From the NCBI RefSeq assembly GCF_938015485.1, contig NZ_CALLVU010000162.1, positions 1 to 25,828 on the forward strand: DNA of 25,828 bases. Direction: 5' to 3'. Source of the stretch: an uncultured Lachnoanaerobaculum sp. GTDB lineage: Bacteria > Bacillota > Clostridia > Lachnospirales > Lachnospiraceae. A program made the translations under genes and the position numbers. How positions within the stretch are numbered: position 1 is the first letter of the stretch; the number at the start of each line of letters is the position of its first letter. Below the pieces are notes generated by a model. The model saw nothing but the letters and a program-made list of their open reading frames with translations. It was not told the origin of the DNA and ran no database searches. Positions 8,076 through 15,950 of this stretch are shown here, piece by piece.

Positions 8076-8627
8076 ATGAAATTTATGGATTGGGGCAATA
8101 TGCGAATCGGACTTGAGGCACTGTATTTTCTTGACAATGCCTTGACTGACCCGTCTGAGGATTATCTTCGAATAATTTATAAAGAAGAAAATGAAACTTA
8201 TTTAAAGTATATTGTTGATAACGGCTCAGGCGATACTCTATATGTTATTTTTATGGAAGATATAGTCTTAATAAAGGGATTTGCACATGAAAGCAGTTTG
8301 AGTCAGTTTGCTAAGGAAAGGTTTGACAGAAGTGTTATACAAAAGATATATGACGGTGTTGATGAAAAATATATTTCGCTCTTTGATGACCGGGAAATAG
8401 ATGAAACAACATTTTTCGTTTGGTATGACGGAAAAATTCATCAAAATAAATTGTCTGATGATGACGGAAGCAAATGGATGCTTGGGTATATATGTGAAAC
8501 ATATGATGACTTCAAGGAATTTGTAACAGACTACTATGAAATAGATTTTGATGAAAATTTGCTTGAAAAGTTATATAATAATGGTGAGTTGAGTGAAAAG
8601 GAGCTATCAGAGCTTATAAGGGGTTGA
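8076..8627 (+). CDS. Hypothetical acidic protein of immunity-like array
   Basis: This 183-aa, strongly acidic protein has no membrane segment. Notable parts are the start MDWGNMRIGLEALYFLDNAL, the middle IVDNGSGDTLYVIF and KGFAHESSLSQFA, the segment DETTFFVWYDGKIHQN, and WMLGYICETYDDFKEFVTDYY. The general pattern is one I associate with unnamed proteins in Firmicutes polymorphic-toxin loci, but I cannot name a family. ATG 8076 follows an AGGAG site by 6 bp. The stop lies 5 bp before the next start. Confidence 0.78.
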   Translation: MKFMDWGNMRIGLEALYFLDNALTDPSEDYLRIIYKEENETYLKYIVDNGSGDTLYVIFMEDIVLIKGFAHESSLSQFAKERFDRSVIQKIYDGVDEKYISLFDDREIDETTFFVWYDGKIHQNKLSDDDGSKWMLGYICETYDDFKEFVTDYYEIDFDENLLEKLYNNGELSEKELSELIRG

Positions 8628-8632
8628 TCTTA

Positions 8633-9490
8633 ATGGAACTCATTGATTATATGAGAAAAAGAAACCAAATGACTGAGAACGAATGGGAAAACTCTTTTGA
8701 TAAAAAAGAGCAGGAAATTCTTGTACTTAGGCATGAAGGTGATGTTACAAGTAAGCGAAACAGATTTTGGGAAGTAGCAATATGCTGCCTGGCCTATATA
8801 GATTGTGAAACAGGAGAGCTACATAAAGAAGAATGTAGATTTGTATTTGCTGCAAGTGAAAAAGAGTATGAAAATCATTTGATACCGGAATTTGATAAAG
8901 AAACAGTTTATCATTTAAAGGTACGTAAGAAATTACCTGAGGAACTGCCGGAGATTATGATAAAAAGACTTGATTTTCTTTTAGTGGATGTAATGGAAAA
9001 AAATGCACAAAGTCCGGAGCTTGAAGAAATTCTTGCAGAGTACAAAAAGCCTATAATCATAGAGGATGATATATTGGGTGAGCTTTTGTATGATAGAACT
9101 ATAAACAGCTTTGAAGGGCATATTACTTGGCTTGACAAAAATATTGATATTTCATTGGATGTTGATAAAGACAATAAAGCGGGAATCACAAAGGCAAGAA
9201 AAGCTATGAAAGAATTGTACTTAAGTGCTGAAAAACGGGATGCAAAAATGAGGACATTTGCGGCGAAAAAGCTTATAGACCTTGCAAGAGATTGGTGTGA
9301 ATCCGAGGAAGAAGCCCTAAAAATCACGGAAGAGAGTTTTGCCGATAGAATCGGTATTGAATCAATTTCTATGACATCAGGCGGTTCATTCACAGCATAT
9401 TTTAATGATGATGATATTTTTGCGGGACATTGCATAACAGTTGGTGGAAGCCTGAAAAAAGGCATTACATCTGCAAGTATGGGAGGATGA
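8633..9490 (+). CDS. DUF2262 domain-containing protein
   Basis: This 285-aa protein has an N-terminal region of about 130 residues (with KRNRFWEVAICCLAYID) and a C-terminal region resembling DUF2262: ILGELLYDRTINSFEGHITWL, a helical linker, then ITEESFADRIGIESISM and a strand-rich end with YFNDDDIFAGHCITV. DUF2262 proteins are uncharacterised but recur in immunity-type arrays. I chose ATG 8633 because AAGGGG (8618-8623) lies 9 bp upstream. The in-frame TTG at 8624 directly abuts that site and could not use it. The gene starts 5 bp after the previous stop and ends 1 bp before the next start. Confidence 0.8.
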   Translation: MELIDYMRKRNQMTENEWENSFDKKEQEILVLRHEGDVTSKRNRFWEVAICCLAYIDCETGELHKEECRFVFAASEKEYENHLIPEFDKETVYHLKVRKKLPEELPEIMIKRLDFLLVDVMEKNAQSPELEEILAEYKKPIIIEDDILGELLYDRTINSFEGHITWLDKNIDISLDVDKDNKAGITKARKAMKELYLSAEKRDAKMRTFAAKKLIDLARDWCESEEEALKITEESFADRIGIESISMTSGGSFTAYFNDDDIFAGHCITVGGSLKKGITSASMGG

Positions 9491-9491
9491 G

Positions 9492-9938
9492 ATGCATATG
9501 ATAAGAGAAATAAATATATCCGATGCAAAGGAAATACAAAAAATATGCAAAACATCTTTAGGGTATGATGTTGATATAAGTACGGTTGAGAATCAGATAA
9601 AGAAATTGTCATGCGATAATAAAAATCATATTATTGCAGTATATGAAGATGAGAATACAAAAAAGGTTATCGGATTTGTTCATGCACAGGTATATGAAAG
9701 TGTGTATAGTGATACCGGACTTAATATATTGGGTTTGGCTGTGGCCCCTGATTTCCGGGGCAATGGGGTCGGTAAAAAATTAATGTGTTATATTGAAAAA
9801 TATGCTACTGATAACGGAATTTCATTTATCAGACTGAATTCAGCCAATCATCGTGTAGAAGCACATAAATTCTATGAGAATATAGGATACAAATGTGATA
9901 AGCTGCAAAAAAGATTTATAAAATATTTTAATATTTAA
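9492..9938 (+). CDS. GNAT family N-acetyltransferase
   Basis: The 148-aa protein is a single GNAT domain, which transfers acetyl groups from acetyl-CoA to an amine. The acetyl-CoA binding motif A is clear: LAVAPDFRGNGVGKKLM, with the RGNGVG pyrophosphate loop. It is followed by IRLNSANHRVEAHKFYENIGY (motif B), typical of the family. The substrate cannot be read from sequence. ATG 9492 lies 5 bp after GGGAGG; an in-frame ATG at 9498, 11 bp after it, is an alternative. It lies inside the immunity-like array, 1 bp after the DUF2262 gene, and may modify a toxin or be a passenger. Confidence 0.9.
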   Translation: MHMIREINISDAKEIQKICKTSLGYDVDISTVENQIKKLSCDNKNHIIAVYEDENTKKVIGFVHAQVYESVYSDTGLNILGLAVAPDFRGNGVGKKLMCYIEKYATDNGISFIRLNSANHRVEAHKFYENIGYKCDKLQKRFIKYFNI

Positions 9939-9951
9939 GGAGAAAATAAAA

Positions 9952-10455
9952 ATGGGACTTAGAGCAAACTATCAATATTTAGGTGATAAAGAGTTGGAAG
10001 CACTTAAAAAATTTGAAAATGAGGAAGATATCTTTGAAACGGTGGAAGATTGGAATGAGGAGGCGGAGATACTTCTTGATATAGATAAGAACTGGGATCT
10101 GCTTCACTATATGCTGACAGGAGTAAGTGCATCAGATCCTATATGGGAAGATCCTCTCAGTGAAGCTGTGGTGGGTGTAACTTCGATAGAAAAAATAGAA
10201 GACTTTATAGCCTATACAAATAAGGACAGAGTTAAGGATATATTAAAAGCACTTGAAGATTTTGATATGGAAAGTGCTTTGGAAAGCTTCAGTTTGGAAG
10301 AAGGTAAAGAGGCGGAGTTATATCCTAATATTTGGGACTATGAAGAGGAAGAAGATGAAATAAAAGAAGATCTTCTCGACTGTTTTGAAAGAATGAAAGA
10401 ATTTTATAAGGAAATTTTGGAGGCGGACGGAAATGTCCTGGTTACAATCTGTTAA
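9952..10455 (+). CDS. DUF1877 (YfbM-like) family protein
   Basis: The 167-aa, very acidic protein matches the YfbM/DUF1877 pattern: MGLRANYQYLGDKELEAL at the start, then IDKNWDLLHYMLTG, which is the best-known stretch of this family, and a helical C-terminus. The E. coli YfbM structure is known but its function is not; members are common in immunity arrays and next to SUKH genes. The AAGGAG site lies about 10 bp before ATG. Its last 23 bp overlap the next gene in another frame. Confidence 0.85.
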   Translation: MGLRANYQYLGDKELEALKKFENEEDIFETVEDWNEEAEILLDIDKNWDLLHYMLTGVSASDPIWEDPLSEAVVGVTSIEKIEDFIAYTNKDRVKDILKALEDFDMESALESFSLEEGKEAELYPNIWDYEEEEDEIKEDLLDCFERMKEFYKEILEADGNVLVTIC

Positions 10456-10993
10456 GGATTTGAAATATTTATTATTACTGCTTGTACCTGTGGGAATATA
10501 TCTTATGGTTATCGGCATTAAAAAGGCAAGCGGATTTGCCAAGGCTAAGATGATATATGAAATGCCTGTAAGCTTAATAGACGGAACCTTTAGACTTGAG
10601 GATGTCGGTAAATATGATATATGGCTTTGTGGAAAAAAGTATTCAGTATCTCCTATATATAATTTAGATATTAAACTAAAAAATAACGCTACAGGAAAGT
10701 TTGTAATATTATATCCGGATTTTTTTAGAACTACAGCAAGCAGTTTTAAGGATGTAAGAGTTAAGCTGTATACATTTAGTGCGGAGAGCGGAAGTTATAA
10801 TATCTCATTAACGGACAGAGCAGAAGAAAGAGAGAATATTATAAATAACAGAGGTATTGATTATAGGAGGTTCTCCATACAGATTCGTGAAAATGTTCAG
10901 GGTATAACTATATTTTTGGGCGTTTTGGGTATTATACTGGGATTTATGGCTATTGATGTGGGATTGGTATTCCCTCTTTTATATAAATTTTAA
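10433..10993 (+). CDS. Two-pass membrane protein of unknown function
   Basis: This 186-aa protein has a hydrophobic segment at about 12-29 (LLLLLVPVGIYLMVIGI) and a second at about 155-182. Between them lies a strand-rich domain of about 120 residues. I do not recognise the family. It is the only membrane protein in the array, so if this is an immunity gene it would act at the membrane, as is usual against pore-forming or lipid-II-directed toxins; that is speculation. TTGGAGG (10418-10423) lies 9 bp before ATG 10433, inside the DUF1877 gene, which supports the 23-bp overlap. Confidence 0.8.
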   Translation: MSWLQSVKDLKYLLLLLVPVGIYLMVIGIKKASGFAKAKMIYEMPVSLIDGTFRLEDVGKYDIWLCGKKYSVSPIYNLDIKLKNNATGKFVILYPDFFRTTASSFKDVRVKLYTFSAESGSYNISLTDRAEERENIINNRGIDYRRFSIQIRENVQGITIFLGVLGIILGFMAIDVGLVFPLLYKF

Positions 10994-11003
10994 GGAGAAG
11001 AGT

Positions 11004-11357
11004 ATGCAAATAAAAGTCTATATGGGCAGGAGCAGTATATGCATGGGAGATGATGTAAACGCACCTAATCCCGATACATTTATTTTGCCTGATACCTTGG
11101 CAGAGTTTGTAAATATCGTGGATGATAAGTTGCCTTTTGGAAGGTGGGATTGTTATCTCGGAAAATATATAAAGACCGATTCACCTGATTCAGGGCTTGA
11201 GGACGGAATATTGGTTTGGAAAATAAAATCCGGAGAGAGAGCACCGATAGTTGCAAGGTGTTATGATGAAAATGGAAAGGTTATAATAAAGCATGATGAT
11301 AACTGGCATGAAGAGATTGTAAATTATCCATATTTATATTTTTATAAGAAGGACTAG
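11004..11357 (+). CDS. Hypothetical protein of immunity-like array (CMGDDVNAPN motif)
   Basis: The 117-aa soluble protein begins with strand IKVYMGRSSICMGDDVNAPN and has an acidic middle and an aromatic C-terminus (YPYLYFYKKD). I recall similar CxxDD/NAPN starts in unnamed array proteins but cannot name a family. I chose ATG 11004 because AAGGAG (10992-10997) lies 6 bp upstream; an open frame extends to 10953 but has no ribosome binding site and would overlap the membrane protein. The next gene follows after 1 bp. Confidence 0.75.
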   Translation: MQIKVYMGRSSICMGDDVNAPNPDTFILPDTLAEFVNIVDDKLPFGRWDCYLGKYIKTDSPDSGLEDGILVWKIKSGERAPIVARCYDENGKVIIKHDDNWHEEIVNYPYLYFYKKD

Positions 11358-11358
11358 T

Positions 11359-11589
11359 ATGGAGGCAGGTAAGGCTTATATTGTCAGAAAGAATATTTTT
11401 AAACTTAGTGTCGGTCAGATATTGACTCTAAAAAGATGCGGTTATCAGGCTTACTACGGTGAGCATAATTATGTTTTTACGGATACAGAGAATAAAAGTA
11501 TATGTATTGTCTTAAGAGATGATGTAGATGAGGATATGAAGATATATCATCATTTGGATGAATATTTTGAAAATGTAGACAGTGTATAG
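11359..11589 (+). CDS. Small protein, DUF3601-like
   Basis: This 76-aa protein reads as a small beta-barrel-like domain: VGQILTLKRCGYQAYYG, then VFTDTENKSICIVLRDD and a final helix HHLDEYFENV. The layout resembles DUF3601, an uncharacterised domain; this is tentative because the protein is short. It starts 1 bp after the preceding stop, with AAGAAGGA as ribosome binding site, and ends 19 bp before the next gene, so it is clearly part of the same transcript. Confidence 0.65.
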   Translation: MEAGKAYIVRKNIFKLSVGQILTLKRCGYQAYYGEHNYVFTDTENKSICIVLRDDVDEDMKIYHHLDEYFENVDSV

Positions 11590-11608
11590 TTTATGATTTG
11601 GAGGAAAA

Positions 11609-12097
11609 ATGTCAACTTGGAGCGGTATTAGAAAAAGAATGGAAAGCGAATATCTGGCGGAAAGTTTAAAGGGTGATATCAGCTACTTTGCAACATCCTA
11701 TAGCAGGTCTCCGGATCATGAAGGTAGGGCAGCTATAAGATATAAAGGTAAAGAGATTATAAAGGGTTGTTATTATTATAATTGGACAAAAGCGGCGTCT
11801 TTTCCAAAAGATGAAAAGTATGAAAGACGTATGAGAGAAGAATTTGCATATATTGATGATACCGCCATAAAGCTTGGTGTATTCGATCAGAGGTGCTTTT
11901 ATCGTGCATTTGATGAGTTTGATAACCAAAGCATTGAAAAGAGTCTATACAGTGAAAATATGCTTGTCAGGATATTTGCTGTTTTGGACAGAAGAGTCGG
12001 TAAAAGAAAACTTATATCCATGAAAGAAAATATAGAAAACGAAGACGATACATTTAAAGAGTTCTTTGCTATCAGAATGAATGCGGAAGGGATATAG
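11609..12097 (+). CDS. SF0329-like family protein
   Basis: The 162-aa protein has an unusually distinctive sequence, with WSGIRKRMESEYLAESLKGD, YFATSYSRSPDHEGRAAIRY and GVFDQRCFYRAFDEFDNQS followed by VRIFAVLDRRVGKRKL. This matches my memory of the uncharacterised SF0329 family, common in Firmicutes. Function is unknown; it recurs in immunity-type arrays. A GGAGG site (11599-11603) lies 5 bp before the start. It ends 2 bp before the last gene of the array. Confidence 0.75.
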   Translation: MSTWSGIRKRMESEYLAESLKGDISYFATSYSRSPDHEGRAAIRYKGKEIIKGCYYYNWTKAASFPKDEKYERRMREEFAYIDDTAIKLGVFDQRCFYRAFDEFDNQSIEKSLYSENMLVRIFAVLDRRVGKRKLISMKENIENEDDTFKEFFAIRMNAEGI

Positions 12098-12099
12098 AA

Positions 12100-12510
12100 A
12101 TGGATTTTATAATAGCCGAAGAGGGTGTGCCTGTAAGTGTAGGTGCATATGGAGCAGAAATCGCATATTATGGAAGTGAGATTGTATTAAACTATGAAAC
12201 GGAGCCGCCGATGGGAGATTTTATTTTTTCAGCTAAGCTTCCACTGTTAGATAGAGAACTACCGTTTTGGATGTATGGAAGAAATCTTGTATTCTTAGAC
12301 GCATATTATGTAATTGTAGAGAGTGTTAAAAAGAAAACCTGGGATCCTATAACTACTGTAGTCGTTGATATTCACAGAGGGAAATATGCAAGTCTTAATC
12401 ATTGGTATAGTGATATATCAGTAGAAGATGAAGTCGTGCTTAAAAACAGGTTTGAAAAGAGTATACTGATATTAAAGAGCGTGGACGGATTGGAATGGAT
12501 ACAATTATAG
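12100..12510 (+). CDS. Hypothetical protein, last gene of immunity-like array
   Basis: This 136-aa protein begins with strand-rich sequence (EEGVPVSVGAYGAEIAYYG) and ends in LKSVDGLEWIQL. There is no signal peptide or membrane segment and I do not recognise a family. The start lies 2 bp after the previous stop, with an AAGGGA ribosome binding site inside the upstream gene. A strong terminator shared with the converging MATE gene follows the stop by 2 bp and ends the array. Confidence 0.75.
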   Translation: MDFIIAEEGVPVSVGAYGAEIAYYGSEIVLNYETEPPMGDFIFSAKLPLLDRELPFWMYGRNLVFLDAYYVIVESVKKKTWDPITTVVVDIHRGKYASLNHWYSDISVEDEVVLKNRFEKSILILKSVDGLEWIQL

Positions 12511-12512
12511 TT

Positions 12513-12537
12513 ATAAGGGGCAATCGCCCCTTATTTT
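12513..12537. terminator. Bidirectional terminator between the array and the MATE gene
   Basis: ATAAGGGGC (12513-12521) pairs perfectly with GCCCCTTAT (12526-12534) around a 4-nt loop, with T-rich DNA on the + strand and A-rich DNA upstream, so it can act in both directions. It overlaps the stop codon of the converging - strand gene. Confidence 0.85.
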
Positions 12538-13882
12538 AAAAATCTCTGGTAATATTTTTCAGCCATTTATAGCTCTTATAATGTTTGTATACAAACGGAA
12601 TCTTTACAAACTCATCGGTACAAATAAGGAAATATACCCACATCGGTGGAAGCTTAAGAACAAAAGCCGATATAAAGCCAAGCGGAACTGCATATCCCCA
12701 CATATCAATCACATCGCAGATAAATCCCCATTTTGAATCGCCTCCTGAGCGGAAAATTCCGCATATAAAGGCAGTGTTTAGAGCCTGTCCCCAAATGTAG
12801 TACATACTTATATAAAGCATTATACTCAGGTAATCTCTTGCAGTCGGAGTCAGTGTTGCCATATTGAAAAATACAGGTCTTAAAACAAATATAACAATAC
12901 TTCCAAGTAAAGCCGACAGTGCGGTTATTTTTAAGAAATGAGAAGAATCGGCTTTTACAGTGTCACTGTTTCCTGAGCCTATGGATTTACCAAGTATTAT
13001 TGCACCTGCATTTGCGATACCGAAACATACAACGGTTCCGAAGTTTCTGGCAACTACGACAACAGCATTTGCTGCGACTATATCACCTCCAAGATGTCCC
13101 ATTATTACAGAATACATTGAAAACGCAATTCCCCAAACTATTTCATTGCCGAAGGCAGGCATGGAGTATTTTAAAAAGTCTAAAAACAGAACTTTATTTG
13201 TATTAAAGACTGTCTTTAGACGGAAGTGTATAGACTTAGGTATGAAGTTGTCTATAATACATATGGTAAGTTCTACACCTCTTGCGATAACTGTTGCAAG
13301 TGCCACTCCTATGATACCCAGTTTCGGAAGACCGAAAAATCCGAATATAAAAGTTGCGTTCAAAACGATATTGAGTAAAAATGCCACCGTATATGCGGCG
13401 GTAGAGAAGTTTACTCTTTCGACACTTCTCATCGTGCAAAGATAAACCTGTGAAAAGCTCATCAGCAGGTATGAAAAGCTTACAACTCTTAAGTACGGTA
13501 TACCTGAGACTATCAAATTGGTATCATTTGTGAAAATATGCATCAAAAATCCGGGGAAAAAGAATGCAAGTATAAAGAACACACTTGATATGGCAACGGA
13601 AAGCTGCATTGCGATACCCATTATATTTTCAATAGTCTTTGTATCGTTTTTGCCCCAATACTGTGCCGCCAGCATAATGACACCGGATGCAATACCTGCA
13701 TATACCAGGTTTAAAATAAACATTATCTGATTTGCAAGTGAACCTGCCGCAAGTGCATCTTGTCCTACAAAGCCAAGCATTATAACATCAGCCGAACCTA
13801 CAGCAGTTGTAACGATATTTTGTATGACTATAGGTATGGCAAGTCTTACTATATCTTTATTAAAAGAAGAGTTGTTATGCAT
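12536..13882 (-). CDS. MATE family efflux transporter
   Basis: The 448-aa protein has about twelve hydrophobic segments in two homologous halves, the size and shape of MATE/NorM-type exporters that expel cationic drugs or metabolites in exchange for Na+ or H+. Typical family sequence is seen near the N-terminus (IPIVIQNIVTTAVGSADVIM and GQDALAAGSLANQI). I chose ATG at 13882 because a GGAGG site lies 6 bp upstream (13889-13893 on the - strand); the in-frame TTG further up (13900) has no such site. It stands alone on the - strand, converges on the immunity-like array and has a strong promoter overlapped by a palindrome. The substrate is unknown. Confidence 0.93.
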   Translation of the reverse strand: MHNNSSFNKDIVRLAIPIVIQNIVTTAVGSADVIMLGFVGQDALAAGSLANQIMFILNLVYAGIASGVIMLAAQYWGKNDTKTIENIMGIAMQLSVAISSVFFILAFFFPGFLMHIFTNDTNLIVSGIPYLRVVSFSYLLMSFSQVYLCTMRSVERVNFSTAAYTVAFLLNIVLNATFIFGFFGLPKLGIIGVALATVIARGVELTICIIDNFIPKSIHFRLKTVFNTNKVLFLDFLKYSMPAFGNEIVWGIAFSMYSVIMGHLGGDIVAANAVVVVARNFGTVVCFGIANAGAIILGKSIGSGNSDTVKADSSHFLKITALSALLGSIVIFVLRPVFFNMATLTPTARDYLSIMLYISMYYIWGQALNTAFICGIFRSGGDSKWGFICDVIDMWGYAVPLGFISAFVLKLPPMWVYFLICTDEFVKIPFVYKHYKSYKWLKNITRDF

Positions 13883-13930
13883 ATCAATCCTCCGTATCAA
13901 AATATCCGAAAGATTAAACCTTCGGGTGAT

Positions 13931-13965
13931 TGTTCCATTATATGTGGAACAGTAATATAAGTCAA
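13931..13965 (-). promoter_or_regulatory. Sigma-A promoter of the MATE gene with overlapping palindromic operator
   Basis: On the - strand, TTGACT (13960-13965) and TATAAT (13937-13942) are 17 bp apart, a near-consensus promoter. The arms TGTTCCA (13931-13937) and TGGAACA (13945-13951) form a perfect 7-bp inverted repeat with a 7-bp spacer that brackets the -10 box. A protein bound there would block RNA polymerase, which is typical of MarR/TetR-type control of exporters. Transcription would start near 13930, about 48 nt before the start codon. Confidence 0.75.
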
Positions 13966-14001
13966 ATTTTAAAATACTCCAAAACCTTGTAAATAAAGGG
14001 T

Positions 14002-14046
14002 CTTGAGACTTACACTAAAATTACACATGCCAAATGTAAGTTCAAG
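14002..14046. repeat. Large hairpin in the MATE-transglutaminase intergenic region
   Basis: CTTGAGACTTACA (14002-14014) and TGTAAGTTCAAG (14035-14046) form a 12-bp stem with a single bulged G and a 20-nt loop. A T-rich stretch follows at 14049-14058. It could be an operator for the + strand gene, a leader structure or a weak terminator. Confidence 0.5.
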
Positions 14047-14123
14047 GTATTCTTTTTTGGAATAAAAAGTATAAAATATTATTAGAGTGTTTTGTGAAAT
14101 ACACAAAAAGAAAGAGGTATAGT

Positions 14124-15287
14124 ATGAATTTAAGAAAAGAAAAAAAGTCAAAAAGACTGTTAAAAAGAGTAACAGCTTTATCAGTTACACTTTTGCTAAG
14201 TACAGGAAGTTTGTTCACATCAGTAGCTGCTACAGGTCCGGGAGTTGAGCAAATTAGTTTTGAAAATAAAACCGGAATTATTTCTGAGGAGCCAAAAACA
14301 ACTAATGTAAGTCAGTATAGCTATGATACCAATATTGATTACAGAATAGAGATGAACAGTTCGGAAAGATATCCTAAGAGTATATACATAAAGGGAAAGC
14401 TGCTTGGTATAGATAAAATACCTGTGATATCTATATATAAATATATTTGGCTCATATTAAAAGACAGTAACGGTAAAGAAGTCTATAACAATATAGTTAG
14501 TAACAGTACAGGAAGCATGAGCTTTTACTTAGATAAAATAGCTGAGGGAAAGTATTCTGTGAATTTGTACGCTTCTTCTGAAAGATATGGTTCCTACAAA
14601 TCATTAATTTATGGAAATGATATAGAAATATTATATAAAGATGGAAAATTAAGTTTTGTACCATATCCATACTATGATCACAATATGGCTGTAGTGAACA
14701 ATAAAAGAACAGACGAAAAAGCACTGGCATATTATAGGCAGCCGTCAAGTGATATTCAAAGTGATAATCAGGAAATAATAGATTTAGCAAACAGTATTAC
14801 AGCCGGAATTACTAATGATTATGATAAAGCTGTAGTAATACATGACTGGGTATGCAATAATATTTATTATGATTGGGACAGATATTTAAGCGGAAACTAT
14901 ATTGGAATGGATACCTCAGCGCTTGGAACATTACATTCAAAAAGAAGCGTTTGTGACGGATATGCAAACCTGACAGCGGCACTATTAAGGGCAGCCGGAG
15001 TTCCGGCAAAAAAAATTTCCGGATTTGCTTTGGGTGTATCAAATGATTATTGGCCTGAAAACTATGATCCGAATAAGGATACAAACCATGCCTGGAATGA
15101 GTTTTGGGCAAATGGAAGATGGGTAATACTTGATACAACCTGGGACAGTGATAATGCATGGAGAAACGGAGGTATTGAAAAAAATACCGGATTAAGAGGA
15201 TATCACTATTTTGATATAAATGTGGGATTACTCTCAGCAGACCATGTAATAAAGGATTATAATGAAGCGGATGTTCCGCAACCGTAA
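14124..15287 (+). CDS. Secreted transglutaminase-like cysteine protease domain protein
   Basis: The 387-aa protein starts with a basic N-terminus and a hydrophobic signal segment (about residues 16-37, ending near VAATG), so it is exported. The middle is strand-rich. The C-terminal transglutaminase-like domain shows the likely Cys-His-Asp triad: Cys277 (SVCDGYANL), His322 (NHAWNEFW) and Asp337 (VILDTTWD). Such domains in bacteria are usually peptidases or cross-linking enzymes acting outside the cell; the substrate is unknown. No cell-wall sorting motif is visible. ATG 14124 follows AAAGAGG by 6 bp, whereas the upstream in-frame GTG (14094) lacks a site. It is divergent from the MATE gene. 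Confidence 0.9.
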   Translation: MNLRKEKKSKRLLKRVTALSVTLLLSTGSLFTSVAATGPGVEQISFENKTGIISEEPKTTNVSQYSYDTNIDYRIEMNSSERYPKSIYIKGKLLGIDKIPVISIYKYIWLILKDSNGKEVYNNIVSNSTGSMSFYLDKIAEGKYSVNLYASSERYGSYKSLIYGNDIEILYKDGKLSFVPYPYYDHNMAVVNNKRTDEKALAYYRQPSSDIQSDNQEIIDLANSITAGITNDYDKAVVIHDWVCNNIYYDWDRYLSGNYIGMDTSALGTLHSKRSVCDGYANLTAALLRAAGVPAKKISGFALGVSNDYWPENYDPNKDTNHAWNEFWANGRWVILDTTWDSDNAWRNGGIEKNTGLRGYHYFDINVGLLSADHVIKDYNEADVPQP

Positions 15288-15352
15288 ATGGAGAGTAATA
15301 AGCTATAAAATAAGTATAGGATGGTTTTAACTAATTATTATAAGGAGTGGGT

Positions 15353-15877
15353 ATGATAAAAATAATTGATGATATAAAATTTATGCCTGATATGAAAAAA
15401 AGTATCCATTATATTTCCTGGACTCCATGTCATGATATGAGTGTTTCAGGATATGCATCATTGTCATTTGTATATGCAATAGTATATACTAATTTGCCTG
15501 ATTTAAATACTGATAAACTTTTTAGAGAAGTTGATATGTCAGATGAAGTATGTACCCTATACCCTAGGGTTAATATTACGATTATACCTACACACAGAGG
15601 TGCATATTCAGATGAAGAGATATACAGACATTTTCAAGATGCTATGAAAGCACAACATACATATATAAATGCCGACAATATCATATTTGATATGAGATAT
15701 TATTGTTATTATAATCCACATACAAAAAGCTATGATAATTTGGAATATCTTAATATGTTAGATTATAATCTTAAATTATATAAAAATGTGTATGTGATTT
15801 ACACGGGAAATGAGAAAAACTGTTTTGAGTTAGCAAGCAAAGAAGAAATAGAAGCATTAAGATTACACAGAAAATAG
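15353..15877 (+). CDS. Hypothetical protein, 174 aa
   Basis: I do not recognise this protein. It is tyrosine-rich and soluble, without signal peptide or membrane segment. Its features are an opening IIDDIKFMPDMKK, a central TIIPTHRGAYSDEEIYRHF and an apparent alpha/beta repeat ending IFDMRYYCYYNPHTKSYDN and NVYVIYTGNEKN. The alternating strand-helix pattern could be a Rossmann-like or macro-like fold, which I cannot confirm. AAGGAG (15342-15347) precedes ATG 15353 by 5 bp. It lies 65 bp after the transglutaminase gene, possibly in the same transcript, and upstream of tRNA-Arg. Confidence 0.78.
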   Translation: MIKIIDDIKFMPDMKKSIHYISWTPCHDMSVSGYASLSFVYAIVYTNLPDLNTDKLFREVDMSDEVCTLYPRVNITIIPTHRGAYSDEEIYRHFQDAMKAQHTYINADNIIFDMRYYCYYNPHTKSYDNLEYLNMLDYNLKLYKNVYVIYTGNEKNCFELASKEEIEALRLHRK

Positions 15878-15908
15878 CATAATTTTCAACCCCGATATAA
15901 AAACCCTA

Positions 15909-15937
15909 TTGACAAATACACACCGTTCATGTAGAAT
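15909..15937 (+). promoter_or_regulatory. Sigma-A promoter of tRNA-Arg
   Basis: A consensus TTGACA (15909-15914) and TAGAAT (15932-15937) are spaced by 17 bp. Transcription would begin near 15944, a few bases before the tRNA 5' end. Confidence 0.85.
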
Positions 15938-15950
15938 ACATACTTGCAAT

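Noticed and set aside
8911..9612. 233-aa open frame on the - strand across the DUF2262 and GNAT genes
   Set aside because: It is antisense to two well-supported genes with good ribosome binding sites and shows no recognisable domain.
12585..13730. Several open frames on the + strand over the MATE gene
   Set aside because: They are antisense to a conserved membrane transporter with promoter and ribosome binding site on the - strand, and show no domain of their own.
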